From contig NZ_BAABFN010000002.1 in assembly GCF_039541075.1 (NCBI RefSeq), positions 496,001-560,000 on the forward strand: a stretch of 64,000 nucleotides of DNA, read 5' to 3'. The notes under the pieces are model-generated. The model worked only from the letters and a program-made list of their open reading frames with translations, was not told the origin of the DNA and ran no database searches. Both the position numbers and the translations under genes were made by a program. This DNA is from Compostibacter hankyongensis (GTDB lineage Bacteria > Bacteroidota > Bacteroidia > Chitinophagales > Chitinophagaceae). Of this stretch, positions 27,432-37,803 are shown one piece after another; position 1 is the first letter of the stretch; each line of letters starts with the position of its first letter.

Positions 27432-29045
27432 ATGGACCCGAAAAATATTACCCGGAAAGAAGCTATCCAACGTATGGGACTATTGGGCCTGAGCCCTATG
27501 CTCCCCAAATTTGTAAAATCATTTCCGCCGCAGAAAAAGCCCAATATCATCATGGTCCTGTGCGATCAGTACCGGGCGGATGCCTGCAAGCGGGAAGGCT
27601 TCGGATTGGATACCACTCCTTTCCTGGACAGTCTGGCCCGGTCCGGGACATGGTTCAACAAATCCTATTGCGCTTTTCCCGCCTGTGTCCCCAGCAGAAC
27701 GGCCATGCTGACCGGCCGCTTCCCCAGCGCCACCCGTGTCAAGTCCAATTTCAACATCCAGGATGCCGCTTATTCCGAAGATATGATCGATGCGGTAAAG
27801 GCAAAAGGGTATAAAACGGGTATAGTGGGCAAAACAGGACATTCCTATCTGCGGTATCATCCCGAAAGGTTTGATTATTTCAAAACCTATACCCACCTCG
27901 GAGAGCCGGACACAGACGATCCGCAGGAAAAGAAATTTAACGCTTACCTGCGCAGCACACATTTCTATGCCGACTTCAAGCCGGCCCCTTTTCCGCCCGA
28001 AATGGAGCAGTCTTCCCGCATCGTTTCCGACGGCATACAATGGATAGATTCCATCAGGGCACAGGATGATCCTTTCTTTTTATACCTCTCCATCCCGGAG
28101 CCGCATAACCCCTATCAGATCACCGAGCCTTACTATTCCCTTTTCCCTCCGGAGAAGCTGCCCCCGCTGCCGGCAGGCGTGGAGTCACTCCGGAAGAAAG
28201 GCAAAAAATTCACCATGCAGCGCCGGCTGGAAGAAATGGGATACCCTGGATTTGATCAGCATATTGCCAGGATACGAAGCAATTATTACGGTATGATGCG
28301 GCTGATCGACGATCAGATGAAACGGCTGATGGATTTCCTAAAACAGCGCAACTTATATGAAAATACCATTCTGCTGTTTGTAGCGGATCACGGCGATTAT
28401 ACCGGAGAATACGGGCTGATCAAAAAAGGAGCGGGCGTTCCGGATTGCCTCACCCGCATCCCCATGCTGTGGCACGGTCCGCAGATCGTAAAGAACAGGC
28501 TGCCGCATGATGCGCATGTGTCCAATGTCGACATTATGCCCACCATTTGCGATATCGTGGGCTACCCCCTCCCCGACGGCGTCATCGGAAGAAGCCTGTG
28601 GCCCTTGCTTACCGGGCAGGAATACCCCAAAGCGGAATTTGCCAGCATTGTGGTGCAACAGGGCTTCGGCGGACGGGATTATACCAGCATCAGCCAGCTG
28701 GACCCTTATGCCGAAGGCGCGCTGGCAAAGGGTAAGCATGAATTTGACGAGCTGAACAGCTATTCGCAAAGCGGCGTATTGCGCATGCTGAGGAAAGATG
28801 AGTGGAAGCTGGTGTATAACATGCAGGGCAACGGAAGGATGTATCACCTCACAGAAGATCCTGCCGAGATAAATGATCTGTATCATGACGAAAGATACCG
28901 GGATAAAAAAACAGAGCTGCTGCAGGATATGATGGCCTGGGAGCTGCGGACGCAGGACCCGCTTCCCTTGCCGCGGCAACGGTATATTTACAGAGGGGAT
29001 AAGCGTAATTACTGGACCCCCTACAACGATCCGGACGTGCTGTAA
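27432..29045 (+). CDS. Sulfatase (sulfamidase/N-sulfatase-like)
   Basis: A 537-residue sulfatase whose catalytic motif is C-V-P-S-R (Cys85-Arg89) in YCAFPACVPSRTAMLTG. PNIIMVLCDQYRAD is the N-terminal metal site and LLFVADHGDYTGEYGL the second. DQYRAD and the YCAFPAC context resemble the sulfamidase/choline-sulfatase side of the family. The N-terminus TRKEAIQRMGLLGLSP looks like a Tat signal in which the twin Arg is reduced to Arg-Lys, and no ordinary Sec signal is seen; export is therefore uncertain. It sits 47 bp after the phosphodiesterase gene and 47 bp before the next sulfatase. Confidence 0.87.
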   Translation: MDPKNITRKEAIQRMGLLGLSPMLPKFVKSFPPQKKPNIIMVLCDQYRADACKREGFGLDTTPFLDSLARSGTWFNKSYCAFPACVPSRTAMLTGRFPSATRVKSNFNIQDAAYSEDMIDAVKAKGYKTGIVGKTGHSYLRYHPERFDYFKTYTHLGEPDTDDPQEKKFNAYLRSTHFYADFKPAPFPPEMEQSSRIVSDGIQWIDSIRAQDDPFFLYLSIPEPHNPYQITEPYYSLFPPEKLPPLPAGVESLRKKGKKFTMQRRLEEMGYPGFDQHIARIRSNYYGMMRLIDDQMKRLMDFLKQRNLYENTILLFVADHGDYTGEYGLIKKGAGVPDCLTRIPMLWHGPQIVKNRLPHDAHVSNVDIMPTICDIVGYPLPDGVIGRSLWPLLTGQEYPKAEFASIVVQQGFGGRDYTSISQLDPYAEGALAKGKHEFDELNSYSQSGVLRMLRKDEWKLVYNMQGNGRMYHLTEDPAEINDLYHDERYRDKKTELLQDMMAWELRTQDPLPLPRQRYIYRGDKRNYWTPYNDPDVL

Positions 29046-29092
29046 AAGCCCATGTCGTTATCTGAAAAAGGAAATGTTAAATCAAAAGAATT

Positions 29093-30508
29093 ATGAAAAG
29101 AATATCCTGCATCCCGGCGATCATCCTGTTCTTCTTGCTGAGTGCTTTCATCTGCCGGGGTCAGCAGGTCTCCCGTCCTAACATTATCTTTATCTATATC
29201 GACGATATGGGCTATGCAGACCTGAGCTGCTACGGCAATACGGAGATGCAAACGCCCAATATAGACCGGCTGGCCAAGGAAGGTATCAAGTTCACCGACT
29301 TTTACGTTTCCTCCCCGGTTTGCTCCCCCTCCAGAGCAGGAGCGATCACGGGTCAATATCCGGGGCGCAATAAGCTATACGGGTATATCGACAGCCGCTG
29401 GAAAAACCAGCAGCGGGAAATGGCCGACTGGCTGGATCCTGATGCACCCGTCATCGCCAGAACGATGAAAAAAGCCGGCTATGCGACGGCGCATATCGGC
29501 AAGTGGCACCTGGGCGGCGGACGGGATATCGGCAATGCGCCGCTACCCGGAGAATACGGGTACGACAAAACGCTGGTCGCCTTCGAAGGCCTGGGCAACC
29601 GGGTGCTGATCAGGGGTAACGACGGGCTGAATGCAGCCAGCGCAAAACTGGGCAACGGGCATATTACCTGGGTGGATCACGACTGGCAGAAAACGCCGCT
29701 GTTTGTGGATACCACCATCGCCTTTATCCGAGAGCATGCACAGGAGCCTTTTTATGTGGAGCTATGGTTCAACGATGTGCATGATCCTTTTGAGCCCCGG
29801 CCCGACCTGATGAAAAAGTTCAAAAAATTTGCCAACGATAAGTTCAAGCAGCAATATTTTGCAACCTTATATGAAGTAGACGAACAGGTCGGACGCCTGC
29901 TCGATATGCTGGACAAAACAGGGTTGGCCAAAAACACCATCGTGGTGCTGGCCAGCGACAACGGACCTACCGACTGGCCGCGTTATTACCGGGACGACTA
30001 TTATCCCCCCGGCAGCGCAGGCTATTTCCGCGGCAGAAAATGGAGCCTCTATGAGGGCGGTATCCGGGAACCTTTGCTGGTAAGATGGCCCGGACATATC
30101 GGACCCGGGAAGGTCGATTCCACCACCATTACCTGCAACATAGACCTGTTTCCGACGCTGTGCCGCCTCGCAGATGTACCTGTGCCCGGCGACCGGCTTG
30201 ACGGTGAGGACATGAGCAGGGCCTGGGCCGGCCGGCCGCAGCAGCGGAAAGAAGACCTGATGTGGGTATACGGGTTCAATGACAGCTTCCTGAAACCGGC
30301 AAATCCTCGTTACCGCAGTCCTGAGCTCGCCATCCGGGAAGGTCAGTGGAAGCTGCTGGTAAACGGAAACGGTACGCATCTGGAGCTCTATGACCTGAAG
30401 AACGATATTGCGGAATCGGAAAACGTGTCCGCACAGCACCCGGACATTGCAAAACGGTTGTCCGAGAAAGTGATCGGCTGGTGGAAATCCATGCGCAGCA
30501 AGCCGTGA
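29093..30508 (+). CDS. Arylsulfatase-type sulfatase
   Basis: A 471-residue exported sulfatase: signal peptide to about residue 24, N-terminal metal site PNIIFIYIDDMGYADLSCYG, catalytic C-S-P-S-R (Cys77-Arg81), the HIGKWHLGGG active-site Lys/His segment, and VVLASDNGPTDW with the C-terminal metal Asp-Asn. It has the compact arylsulfatase A-like layout and a C-terminal subdomain with the usual ELYDLKNDIAESEN ending. Third gene of the four-sulfatase stretch after SusD; 66 bp before the GH2 gene. Confidence 0.9.
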   Translation: MKRISCIPAIILFFLLSAFICRGQQVSRPNIIFIYIDDMGYADLSCYGNTEMQTPNIDRLAKEGIKFTDFYVSSPVCSPSRAGAITGQYPGRNKLYGYIDSRWKNQQREMADWLDPDAPVIARTMKKAGYATAHIGKWHLGGGRDIGNAPLPGEYGYDKTLVAFEGLGNRVLIRGNDGLNAASAKLGNGHITWVDHDWQKTPLFVDTTIAFIREHAQEPFYVELWFNDVHDPFEPRPDLMKKFKKFANDKFKQQYFATLYEVDEQVGRLLDMLDKTGLAKNTIVVLASDNGPTDWPRYYRDDYYPPGSAGYFRGRKWSLYEGGIREPLLVRWPGHIGPGKVDSTTITCNIDLFPTLCRLADVPVPGDRLDGEDMSRAWAGRPQQRKEDLMWVYGFNDSFLKPANPRYRSPELAIREGQWKLLVNGNGTHLELYDLKNDIAESENVSAQHPDIAKRLSEKVIGWWKSMRSKP

Positions 30509-30574
30509 AAAGATACATATAATGCCTGATAACAATTCCGAAGAGAACGATAAAAACAGCTTAAATCAATTTAC

Positions 30575-32401
30575 ATGAGAAAGACGATCAAAACCCTGGT
30601 GGCGGCCTGCTGTCTGTTATTACCCCATCTGCTCATGGCGCAGAACGGCGCCTGGCGACCGGCGGACGGTCCCCTGACTACGCCCTGGACGGATAAGGTG
30701 ACTCCCGTGAACGTGCATGCCGAATACCCGCGTCCCCAAATGCAGCGGGAGAAATGGGAAAACCTGAACGGGCTGTGGGATTATAAGATACTGCCGGCCA
30801 TTGCGGATTATGATGCCGCCGGAGCTAAAACAGCCGACGGCGGAATACTGGTCCCTTTCCCCGTAGAATCCGATCTGTCCGGCGTAAAGAAGACATTGAC
30901 GCCTGAAGAACGGTTGTGGTATCAGCGCACCTTTGTTGTGCCCGCTTCCTGGAGAGGACAGCGGGTATTACTGCATTTCGGAGCGGCAGACTGGAAAGCC
31001 GACGTATGGGTCAACGGCAAAAAGATCGGCGGACACCAGGGCGGATACGATGCCTTCTCATTTGACATTACCCCGGCATTAAAGGAAACCGGAAAACAGC
31101 AGCTTACAGTAGCTGTATGGGATCCCAGCGATTCCGGTTTTCAGCCGGTCGGTAAACAGTCGCTGAATCCGCGCGGCATCTGGTATACGGCTAATTCCGG
31201 CATCTGGCAGACCGTATGGCTGGAACCCGTACCGGAAAACGCCATTGAAAGGTTAAAAATGACACCCGACATTGACCGGAAGACCCTGCAATTACGGGTA
31301 AATGCCAGCGATAACAGCAGCGATTATACGATAACGGCCACGGCCTTTGCCGGCGGCAGGAAGATAACGGAAACCAAAGGCGCGCCGGGTAAGGAAATAA
31401 CGCTCGCGGTAAATGATATGCAGCTATGGTCGCCCGAACACCCCTTCCTGTACGACCTTACGGTTACCTTATTTAAAAACGGCAAAAAAATAGACGAAGT
31501 AAAAAGCTACTTCGGCATGCGTAAGATCAGCATGGGAAAAGATGAGGCCGGCATAACACGCTTATTGCTGAACAATAAGCCGGTATTCCAGTTTGGCCCG
31601 TTGGATCAGGGATTCTGGCCCGACGGAATTTACACCGCCCCGACAGATGAAGCTCTGAAATTCGATATCGAAAAGACAAAAGCCTGGGGCTTTAACATGA
31701 TCAGAAAGCATGTGAAGGTGGAACCCCAGCGCTGGTATTACTGGTGCGATAAGCTGGGCATGCTGGTATGGCAGGATATGCCCAGCGGCGACGCTCATAT
31801 CCGGAAAGACGAACCCGATATTAACCGTGTTGCCCAGTCGGCGCATAATTACAGGCAGGAGCTGAAGCAGATGATGGATGAACATTACAATCATCCTTCC
31901 ATTGTTACCTGGGTTCCCTTCAACGAAGGATGGGGGCAGTTTCAAACCGCCGAAATTGCCAGGCTGGTAAAGCAGCTGGACCCCACACGGCTCGTGGATG
32001 CCACGACGGGATGGGCCGACCGCGGCGTAGGAGACATGCACGATATGCATAAATATCCCGGACCGGCCATGTTTCCGGTGGAAGCCGGCCGCGCATCGGT
32101 ACTGGGCGAATTCGGCGGACAGGCGCTGGTGGTAAAGGATCATCTGTGGCTTACCGATTTCGCCAAAGCGCCCCGGCATTATAAGACCTCCACATCATCC
32201 GATGCCCTGCATCAGAAATACAGGCTGATGATGGATACGCTGCGCATATTAAAAAAACAGGGATTGTCTGCAGCGGTATATACCCAGACCACCGATGTGG
32301 AAGTAGAGGTAAACGGGATCATGACCTACGACCGGAAGGTGATGAAATTTGATGAAACCACCTTACGAAAAATGAATCAGGACGTAATCCGCGAACAATA
32401 G
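30575..32401 (+). CDS. Glycoside hydrolase family 2 enzyme
   Basis: A 608-residue secreted enzyme with signal peptide to about MAQ (22). The GH2 order is clear: sugar-binding jelly roll (ENLNGLWDY near 62 to HFGAADWKADVWVNGKKIGGHQGGY near 140-160), an immunoglobulin-like domain, then the TIM barrel beginning near 310. The acid/base is Glu451 in FNEGW and the nucleophile Glu512 in LGEFGG. The barrel lacks the long C-terminal domains of LacZ. GH2 covers beta-galactosidase, beta-glucuronidase, beta-mannosidase and others; specificity cannot be read here. It is the only glycoside hydrolase in the locus, so it probably trims exposed sugars after desulfation. Confidence 0.9.
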   Translation: MRKTIKTLVAACCLLLPHLLMAQNGAWRPADGPLTTPWTDKVTPVNVHAEYPRPQMQREKWENLNGLWDYKILPAIADYDAAGAKTADGGILVPFPVESDLSGVKKTLTPEERLWYQRTFVVPASWRGQRVLLHFGAADWKADVWVNGKKIGGHQGGYDAFSFDITPALKETGKQQLTVAVWDPSDSGFQPVGKQSLNPRGIWYTANSGIWQTVWLEPVPENAIERLKMTPDIDRKTLQLRVNASDNSSDYTITATAFAGGRKITETKGAPGKEITLAVNDMQLWSPEHPFLYDLTVTLFKNGKKIDEVKSYFGMRKISMGKDEAGITRLLLNNKPVFQFGPLDQGFWPDGIYTAPTDEALKFDIEKTKAWGFNMIRKHVKVEPQRWYYWCDKLGMLVWQDMPSGDAHIRKDEPDINRVAQSAHNYRQELKQMMDEHYNHPSIVTWVPFNEGWGQFQTAEIARLVKQLDPTRLVDATTGWADRGVGDMHDMHKYPGPAMFPVEAGRASVLGEFGGQALVVKDHLWLTDFAKAPRHYKTSTSSDALHQKYRLMMDTLRILKKQGLSAAVYTQTTDVEVEVNGIMTYDRKVMKFDETTLRKMNQDVIREQ

Positions 32402-32483
32402 ACCGGTTACGCCGCCGTACCCGTTCCGGCCGGCCGTTAAAAAATAAAATTAACGGATGACGTCAACAGATAAATATATAGAA

Positions 32484-34283
32484 ATGAAAGTACCTGCTTT
32501 TATCCTGACCGGTCTTTTATGCGGTCTTTTGCTGCAACCCGTCGCCGCACAGACGGGACCCGCCCATAACCGCCCCAATATCATCCTGATCATGTCGGAC
32601 GATATGGGCTATTCGGACCTGGGGTGCTATGGCAGCGAAATCTCCACCCCCAATCTGGATTCGCTGGCGATGACAGGCCTTCGCTACACCCGGTTTCACA
32701 ACATGGGGCATTGCTGTCCTTCACGCGCCGCCCTGATGACCGGCCTCTACCCTCATCAGACGGGACTGGGCTGGATGACGGGCACGAATTTTCACCTGCC
32801 CGGCTTTACGGACGAGCTGAACGAGCATTGCGTCACCATAGCCGAAGTGTTAAAAACGGCGGGTTATGCGACGCTAATGGCCGGGAAATGGCATTTATCG
32901 CATAATATCCATGCCGGCGGTCCGCAGCACGACTGGCCGCTGCAACGGGGTTTTGAAAAATTTTACGGCATCCTCACCGGGGCCGGAAACTATTATGATC
33001 CGGCATCCCTGTGCCGCGACAACACCCTGATCACGCCGCTGAACGATCCCGAATACCATCCGCAGCATTTTTATTTTACCAATGCCATTACGGACAATGC
33101 CGTCCGGTTTATGCAGGAGCGCCCGAAGGACAAGCCGTTTTTTATGTATGTCGCCTACACCACGGCACATTGGCCCATGCAGGCACCCGAAGAAGCCATT
33201 GAGAAATACAAGGGGAAATATGACGCCGGCTGGGATGTTCTGCGCCGGCAGCGGTTCGAACGGGAAAAGGCCTTGGGAGTGATCGACAAGGACGCAACCC
33301 TGTCGCCTTCAGATACGCATCCCTGGGCCGAAGAGAAAGACAAGGCCGCGATGGCAAGGAGAATGGAGACCTATGCGGCCATGATCACGATCATGGACCA
33401 GGGAATCGGGAAGATCGTGGATGAGCTGAAGAAGGAAGGGATTTTCGACAATACCGTCATTGTGTTCCTGCAGGATAACGGCGGGAATGCGGAAGGTACG
33501 GGATTCGGCGGTCCCGAGGGGGAAACCAGGCCGGTAGTACCCAAGAATGCAGCCGCGCTGAAGCCGCTGGGAAAAGATGAAGTACAATATGCCATCAATC
33601 CTCCGGTCACCCGCGACGGCAAGCGGGTCATGCAGGGCAAAAACGTCATGGCGGGGCCGGCAGATACTTACCTGGCTTATCTGAAGCCCTGGGGCAACCT
33701 GTCCAATACACCCTTTAGAAAATACAAGAATTTTGTATACGAAGGCGGCGTTGCCACCCCCCTGATCATCCACTGGCCGGACGGCATAAAAGCAGAACGG
33801 GGCGCGGTGCGCACCCAGTCCGGACACGAAATCGATCTGATGCCGACGATCGCCCAGCTGGCCGGGGCCAAATATCCTTCCGTTTACAAAGGAAATGAGA
33901 TCACCCCCGTGTCGGGCATAAGCCTCATCCCTACTTTTGAGGACAAGCCCCTGCCTCCCGAGCGGGCCATATATTGGTCGCACCAGGCCAACCGCGCCAT
34001 GCTGATGGGTAAATGGAAGATCGTTTCGGGCGGGATACTGAACGGCCCTTATGGCAAATGGAAGACCTATGTCAGCCTTCCCTGGCAGCTCTATGATATG
34101 GAGAACGACCGCAGCGAAATGAGAGACCTCTCGGCAGAGCATCCGGATATCGTCAAAAAGATGGCGGCCATGTGGGACAAATGGGCGCACAGCACCAACG
34201 TCTACCCGATGCCGTGGAAGGAAGTGAAGCCGCCGCTGCGCCCGGACTATATGTCTACGCCCTGGGAATACCCGGATTTCTAA
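32484..34283 (+). CDS. Arylsulfatase-type sulfatase, last gene of the operon
   Basis: A 599-residue secreted sulfatase. From ATG 32484 the protein starts with a clean signal peptide (MKVPAFILTG to PVAAQ); an upstream in-frame ATG at 32457 would add nine polar residues before it and is disfavoured. PNIILIMSDDMGYSDLGCYG is the N-terminal metal site, catalytic C-C-P-S-R is Cys77-Arg81, MAGKWHLS the active-site segment and VIVFLQDNGGNAEG the second metal site. It is longer than its neighbours because of insertions in the middle and a C-terminal extension, as in the larger arylsulfatases of the family. Followed by 333 bp without a gene. Confidence 0.9.
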   Translation: MKVPAFILTGLLCGLLLQPVAAQTGPAHNRPNIILIMSDDMGYSDLGCYGSEISTPNLDSLAMTGLRYTRFHNMGHCCPSRAALMTGLYPHQTGLGWMTGTNFHLPGFTDELNEHCVTIAEVLKTAGYATLMAGKWHLSHNIHAGGPQHDWPLQRGFEKFYGILTGAGNYYDPASLCRDNTLITPLNDPEYHPQHFYFTNAITDNAVRFMQERPKDKPFFMYVAYTTAHWPMQAPEEAIEKYKGKYDAGWDVLRRQRFEREKALGVIDKDATLSPSDTHPWAEEKDKAAMARRMETYAAMITIMDQGIGKIVDELKKEGIFDNTVIVFLQDNGGNAEGTGFGGPEGETRPVVPKNAAALKPLGKDEVQYAINPPVTRDGKRVMQGKNVMAGPADTYLAYLKPWGNLSNTPFRKYKNFVYEGGVATPLIIHWPDGIKAERGAVRTQSGHEIDLMPTIAQLAGAKYPSVYKGNEITPVSGISLIPTFEDKPLPPERAIYWSHQANRAMLMGKWKIVSGGILNGPYGKWKTYVSLPWQLYDMENDRSEMRDLSAEHPDIVKKMAAMWDKWAHSTNVYPMPWKEVKPPLRPDYMSTPWEYPDF

Positions 34284-34616
34284 AACTCAGTTCGCTCCCA
34301 ACTAAAGATTTGCCTTATATCCGGATTAGGTAGTTACCTGCGTTTCAGGCGCAGGGTGACAGTCATATGTCTTCGATTCCGGCATCCGTCCTCTCAACAA
34401 ATCCCCCGAAAAGATCGAAAGTAAAACCACCGTCAGGTTGGCTCCCCTGGATAGTAAACGTTATTTTTTTAATTCCTTAACGTTGAAATAATAATCATTT
34501 CTGTCTTTTGCTGCCGAAATCTGCTGACAGGGAGATAAGTTTCATGTATAGTACACACCTGCATCCGAAGCATGCATGGTGCAAGAAGTCTTTCTTATTA
34601 ACTCTAAAATTCTAAA
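34284..34616. other. Intergenic region at the GC shift
   Basis: No gene. A small hairpin CCTGCG/CGCAGG (34337-34355) lies about 50 bases after the sulfatase stop but lacks a T run. Base composition drops here and stays low through the second SusC/SusD pair. I see no clear promoter box for the downstream SusC. Confidence 0.4.
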
Positions 34617-37600
34617 ATGAAACATTCAGGTTATTTAAAGCGAGTGTTGTTCATAATACTCGCTTTATTTTTTTGCGCAAGAGGCATTTCACAGTCCATC
34701 AGCGGAACAGTCATGAACGACTCCGGCGCTGTTATAATCGGAGCATATATTAAAATTACAGGCGTACAAGACAAGCAGGTGTTCAATGCAATATCCAATG
34801 AACAAGGTCATTTTTCTTTTCAAAACCTGAAAGGCAGCAATAGCGCTTATGACATCTCGGTTTCGTATATCGGATATTCTAAATACACGCTTCAGAATTA
34901 TAAAGTAAATACCTCTGGTGAAAATAAGTTAAAGATAACCCTTTCGGCTACCGCTAATGATTTAAGTCAAGTAGTGGTGATCGGTTATGGTACGGTAAAG
35001 AAGCCGGATATTACCGGCTCTGTAAGTATCATTACAACCAAAGACCTCCAAAATCAGCCCGCAACAAGGATTGACCAGATGCTACAGGGCCGTGCACCCG
35101 GCGTGTATATCAAGTCGACTAACGGAGCACCCGGAAGTCCTACGACAATTCGGATCAGGGGCTCAAGGTCTATTAGTGCCACCAACGAACCCATCTATGT
35201 TATTGATGGCGTAGTAGACCCCGGCGGCACCAACCTTAACTCCATTAATCCTGACGATATTGAGAGCATCGATGTGTTGAAAGATGCTTCTACCACCGCT
35301 ATCTATGGTTCACGGGCATCTAACGGTGTGGTACTCATTACCACCAAAAAAGGCACACCCGGCAAGGAGAGCTTTCATTTTTCAACCAACCAAGGTTTCT
35401 CCGATTTGGTAAAGAAGCCCAAAATGATGAATGCTAAGGAATTTATTGATTTTATCAATGAAGACCATACTTATAGCGGTACAGCGTTGCTTTACCCCAC
35501 TCAAAATTCCATTGATTCAATTCTGAATATTGTTGGCCCAAATGGCACTAACTGGATGGATGCTGCTACTCAAAGAGCTTCCTTCTCCAGCTATGAACTG
35601 TCAACCTCCGGTGGTATTGCAGGGAACCACGGCTATACGTATTTCCTATCTGGCAATGTGGTGGACCAAGAGGGTATCATCAGAAATACCGACTTCAAAC
35701 GTTATCAGGCTCGTTTTAACTTTACAAAGAACTTCTCTTCAAAAGTAAGTCTCGGCCTCAATCTCAATGTGAGTGGCACGAACCAAAACTTGAACAATAT
35801 TAACCTGGGTTCTAACTCCGGATGGTATATTTCATATCTGTTCATTCCGCCCACGATGCCCATTCATAAAGCAGACGGAAGCTACGAAACCTACAATCCC
35901 ATTTGGTACACAGGTGGCAATATTGACAACCCGGTAGCAATTGAAGATAAAATAACCAACAAAGCGGCGGTTAACAATATGCTCGGCAATTTCTATCTGC
36001 AGTACGAACCCTTTGCCGGCTTAAAATTGAAGTCAACACTCGGCGTGAACCTCATCAATCAGCGCACAAATTACTACAGCCCCACGGATATGCCCAGCAA
36101 GATTGCCAATAACAACATGATCGGATCTGCTTCTTCCGATAGTTACAATACTCTCAGCATTATTAACGAAAATACGGCAACCTATACAAAGAGCTTTAAA
36201 GACCATCATGTGGACTTCCTGTTTGGTACCAGTTATCAGACAAAAAAAGTAGACCGTTTGTATGCTTCGGCTTCAGGGCTCACCAATGATATTACACAGT
36301 TCAACAACTTGGGAGTAGCCTTGCAAGATAACAGAGGTATCGCTTCTAACCTCGATGAAAATACGGTTGTTTCCTTTCTGGGACGCGCTAACTATGATTA
36401 CCGGAAAAGATATTATTTAACCTTTACGGCCCGCAGGGATGGGGCTTCCAACTTCGCCGACAGTAAAAAATGGGGCTTCTTTCCCTCAGGTGCCGTCAAG
36501 TGGCGTATAGCGAATGAATCATTCTATGAAAACTCGAAAATAAAAGATGTAATGTCTGACCTCGCTGTCCGTGTAAGCTATGGTTTGTCGGGCAATCAAG
36601 GTATTTCCGATTATCAGTCGCTGGCATCTTTATCCTCTAACAGCAGCGCTTATATATTCGGTACTTCGCAGTCTCTGGTACTCGGTTATACGCAGGGACA
36701 GGTTGCCAACAACACGCTTACCTGGGAAACCACCGGACAGCTGGATATCGGTCTTGATGCCGAGTTTCTCAACGGCAGGCTAAATTTTACGGCAGACTAT
36801 TATCACATGCTTAGCAAAGACCTATTGTTGACTGTTCAGATTCCCGCTCAAACCGGTTATGGATCGAGACTTGAGAACCTGGGTAAATCGTTAAATGAAG
36901 GTTTTGATTTTTCAGTTAGCGGCGATGTGATCAGAGGACGTGACTTTAGATGGACCGCCAGCATCAACATATCTACCAACAAGCAAACAGTAACCGATAT
37001 CGGTCCGTTAACAAAAGTGTTACTTGATGGAGGTATCGGGTATGGCATCCAGACCAGCTTCCTCGAAAAAGGAGTGCCTCTTGGCGCCAATTATGGTGTT
37101 GACTACGCCGGTACATGGAAAACCCAGGCCGAAGTGGACAACGAACTCGCCAAATCTACAGGCGATCGACAGTACGTATCTGTCCCTGCTAACTACAGAC
37201 CGGGCGGACCTAAATATGTAGATTACAACCATGACGGAAATCTGGACGCGACAGATTACCACTACCTCGCGCCGGCAAATCCTACCATGTATGGCGGTTT
37301 CGGTAGTACATTGAGCTATAAACGCCTATCACTTGATTTCTTCTTCCAATTTAATACAGGCAACAAGCAGTTCAATGCGATGGAATTTTTCGCAGGCATG
37401 GGGACAGGTCTTACCAATCAGATGGAGTATATGGTCAATCGCTGGAGTGCCGAGAACCCCAACTCTGATATTCCTTCGGTGGAATCACGCGACAATATAC
37501 CCGGCTCTCGTCTTCTGCATAATGCTTCCCTGCTGCGTCTGAAAACAGCTCAGATTAGCTATAGCCTTAAAGGACTGTTTGCAAAGAATATAATCAAAGA

Positions 37601-37766
37601 CCTGAATGTATTTGTGAGTGGAAACAACCTGCTGTTGTGGACTAAGTACAACGGCTTTGACCCTGAAACCAACAGTGGCGGCAGCAGTTCAACCATCGTT
37701 GCTACGGATAATGGTAATTATCCTAACAGCAGAACTATCACCTTTGGCGCAAATCTTAATTTCTGA
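34617..37766 (+). CDS. SusC-family TonB-dependent transporter (second pair)
   Basis: A 1049-residue SusC/RagA protein: signal peptide to about GISQ (26), carboxypeptidase-regulatory-like domain (SISGTVMNDSGAVIIGAYIK), the plug-start box QVVVIGYGTVKKPDITGSV, IDVLKDASTTAIYGSRASNGVVLITTK, and a C-terminal barrel ending in Phe. Codon use and base composition are clearly AT-richer than those of the SusC genes on either side. Its partner SusD begins 37 bp downstream. No enzymes or regulator accompany the pair, so it is an orphan uptake module whose substrate cannot be guessed. Confidence 0.95.
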   Translation: MKHSGYLKRVLFIILALFFCARGISQSISGTVMNDSGAVIIGAYIKITGVQDKQVFNAISNEQGHFSFQNLKGSNSAYDISVSYIGYSKYTLQNYKVNTSGENKLKITLSATANDLSQVVVIGYGTVKKPDITGSVSIITTKDLQNQPATRIDQMLQGRAPGVYIKSTNGAPGSPTTIRIRGSRSISATNEPIYVIDGVVDPGGTNLNSINPDDIESIDVLKDASTTAIYGSRASNGVVLITTKKGTPGKESFHFSTNQGFSDLVKKPKMMNAKEFIDFINEDHTYSGTALLYPTQNSIDSILNIVGPNGTNWMDAATQRASFSSYELSTSGGIAGNHGYTYFLSGNVVDQEGIIRNTDFKRYQARFNFTKNFSSKVSLGLNLNVSGTNQNLNNINLGSNSGWYISYLFIPPTMPIHKADGSYETYNPIWYTGGNIDNPVAIEDKITNKAAVNNMLGNFYLQYEPFAGLKLKSTLGVNLINQRTNYYSPTDMPSKIANNNMIGSASSDSYNTLSIINENTATYTKSFKDHHVDFLFGTSYQTKKVDRLYASASGLTNDITQFNNLGVALQDNRGIASNLDENTVVSFLGRANYDYRKRYYLTFTARRDGASNFADSKKWGFFPSGAVKWRIANESFYENSKIKDVMSDLAVRVSYGLSGNQGISDYQSLASLSSNSSAYIFGTSQSLVLGYTQGQVANNTLTWETTGQLDIGLDAEFLNGRLNFTADYYHMLSKDLLLTVQIPAQTGYGSRLENLGKSLNEGFDFSVSGDVIRGRDFRWTASINISTNKQTVTDIGPLTKVLLDGGIGYGIQTSFLEKGVPLGANYGVDYAGTWKTQAEVDNELAKSTGDRQYVSVPANYRPGGPKYVDYNHDGNLDATDYHYLAPANPTMYGGFGSTLSYKRLSLDFFFQFNTGNKQFNAMEFFAGMGTGLTNQMEYMVNRWSAENPNSDIPSVESRDNIPGSRLLHNASLLRLKTAQISYSLKGLFAKNIIKDLNVFVSGNNLLLWTKYNGFDPETNSGGSSSTIVATDNGNYPNSRTITFGANLNF

Positions 37767-37803
37767 CCAATCCGCTATTTCTCAAATCGATAAATAACAG
37801 ACA

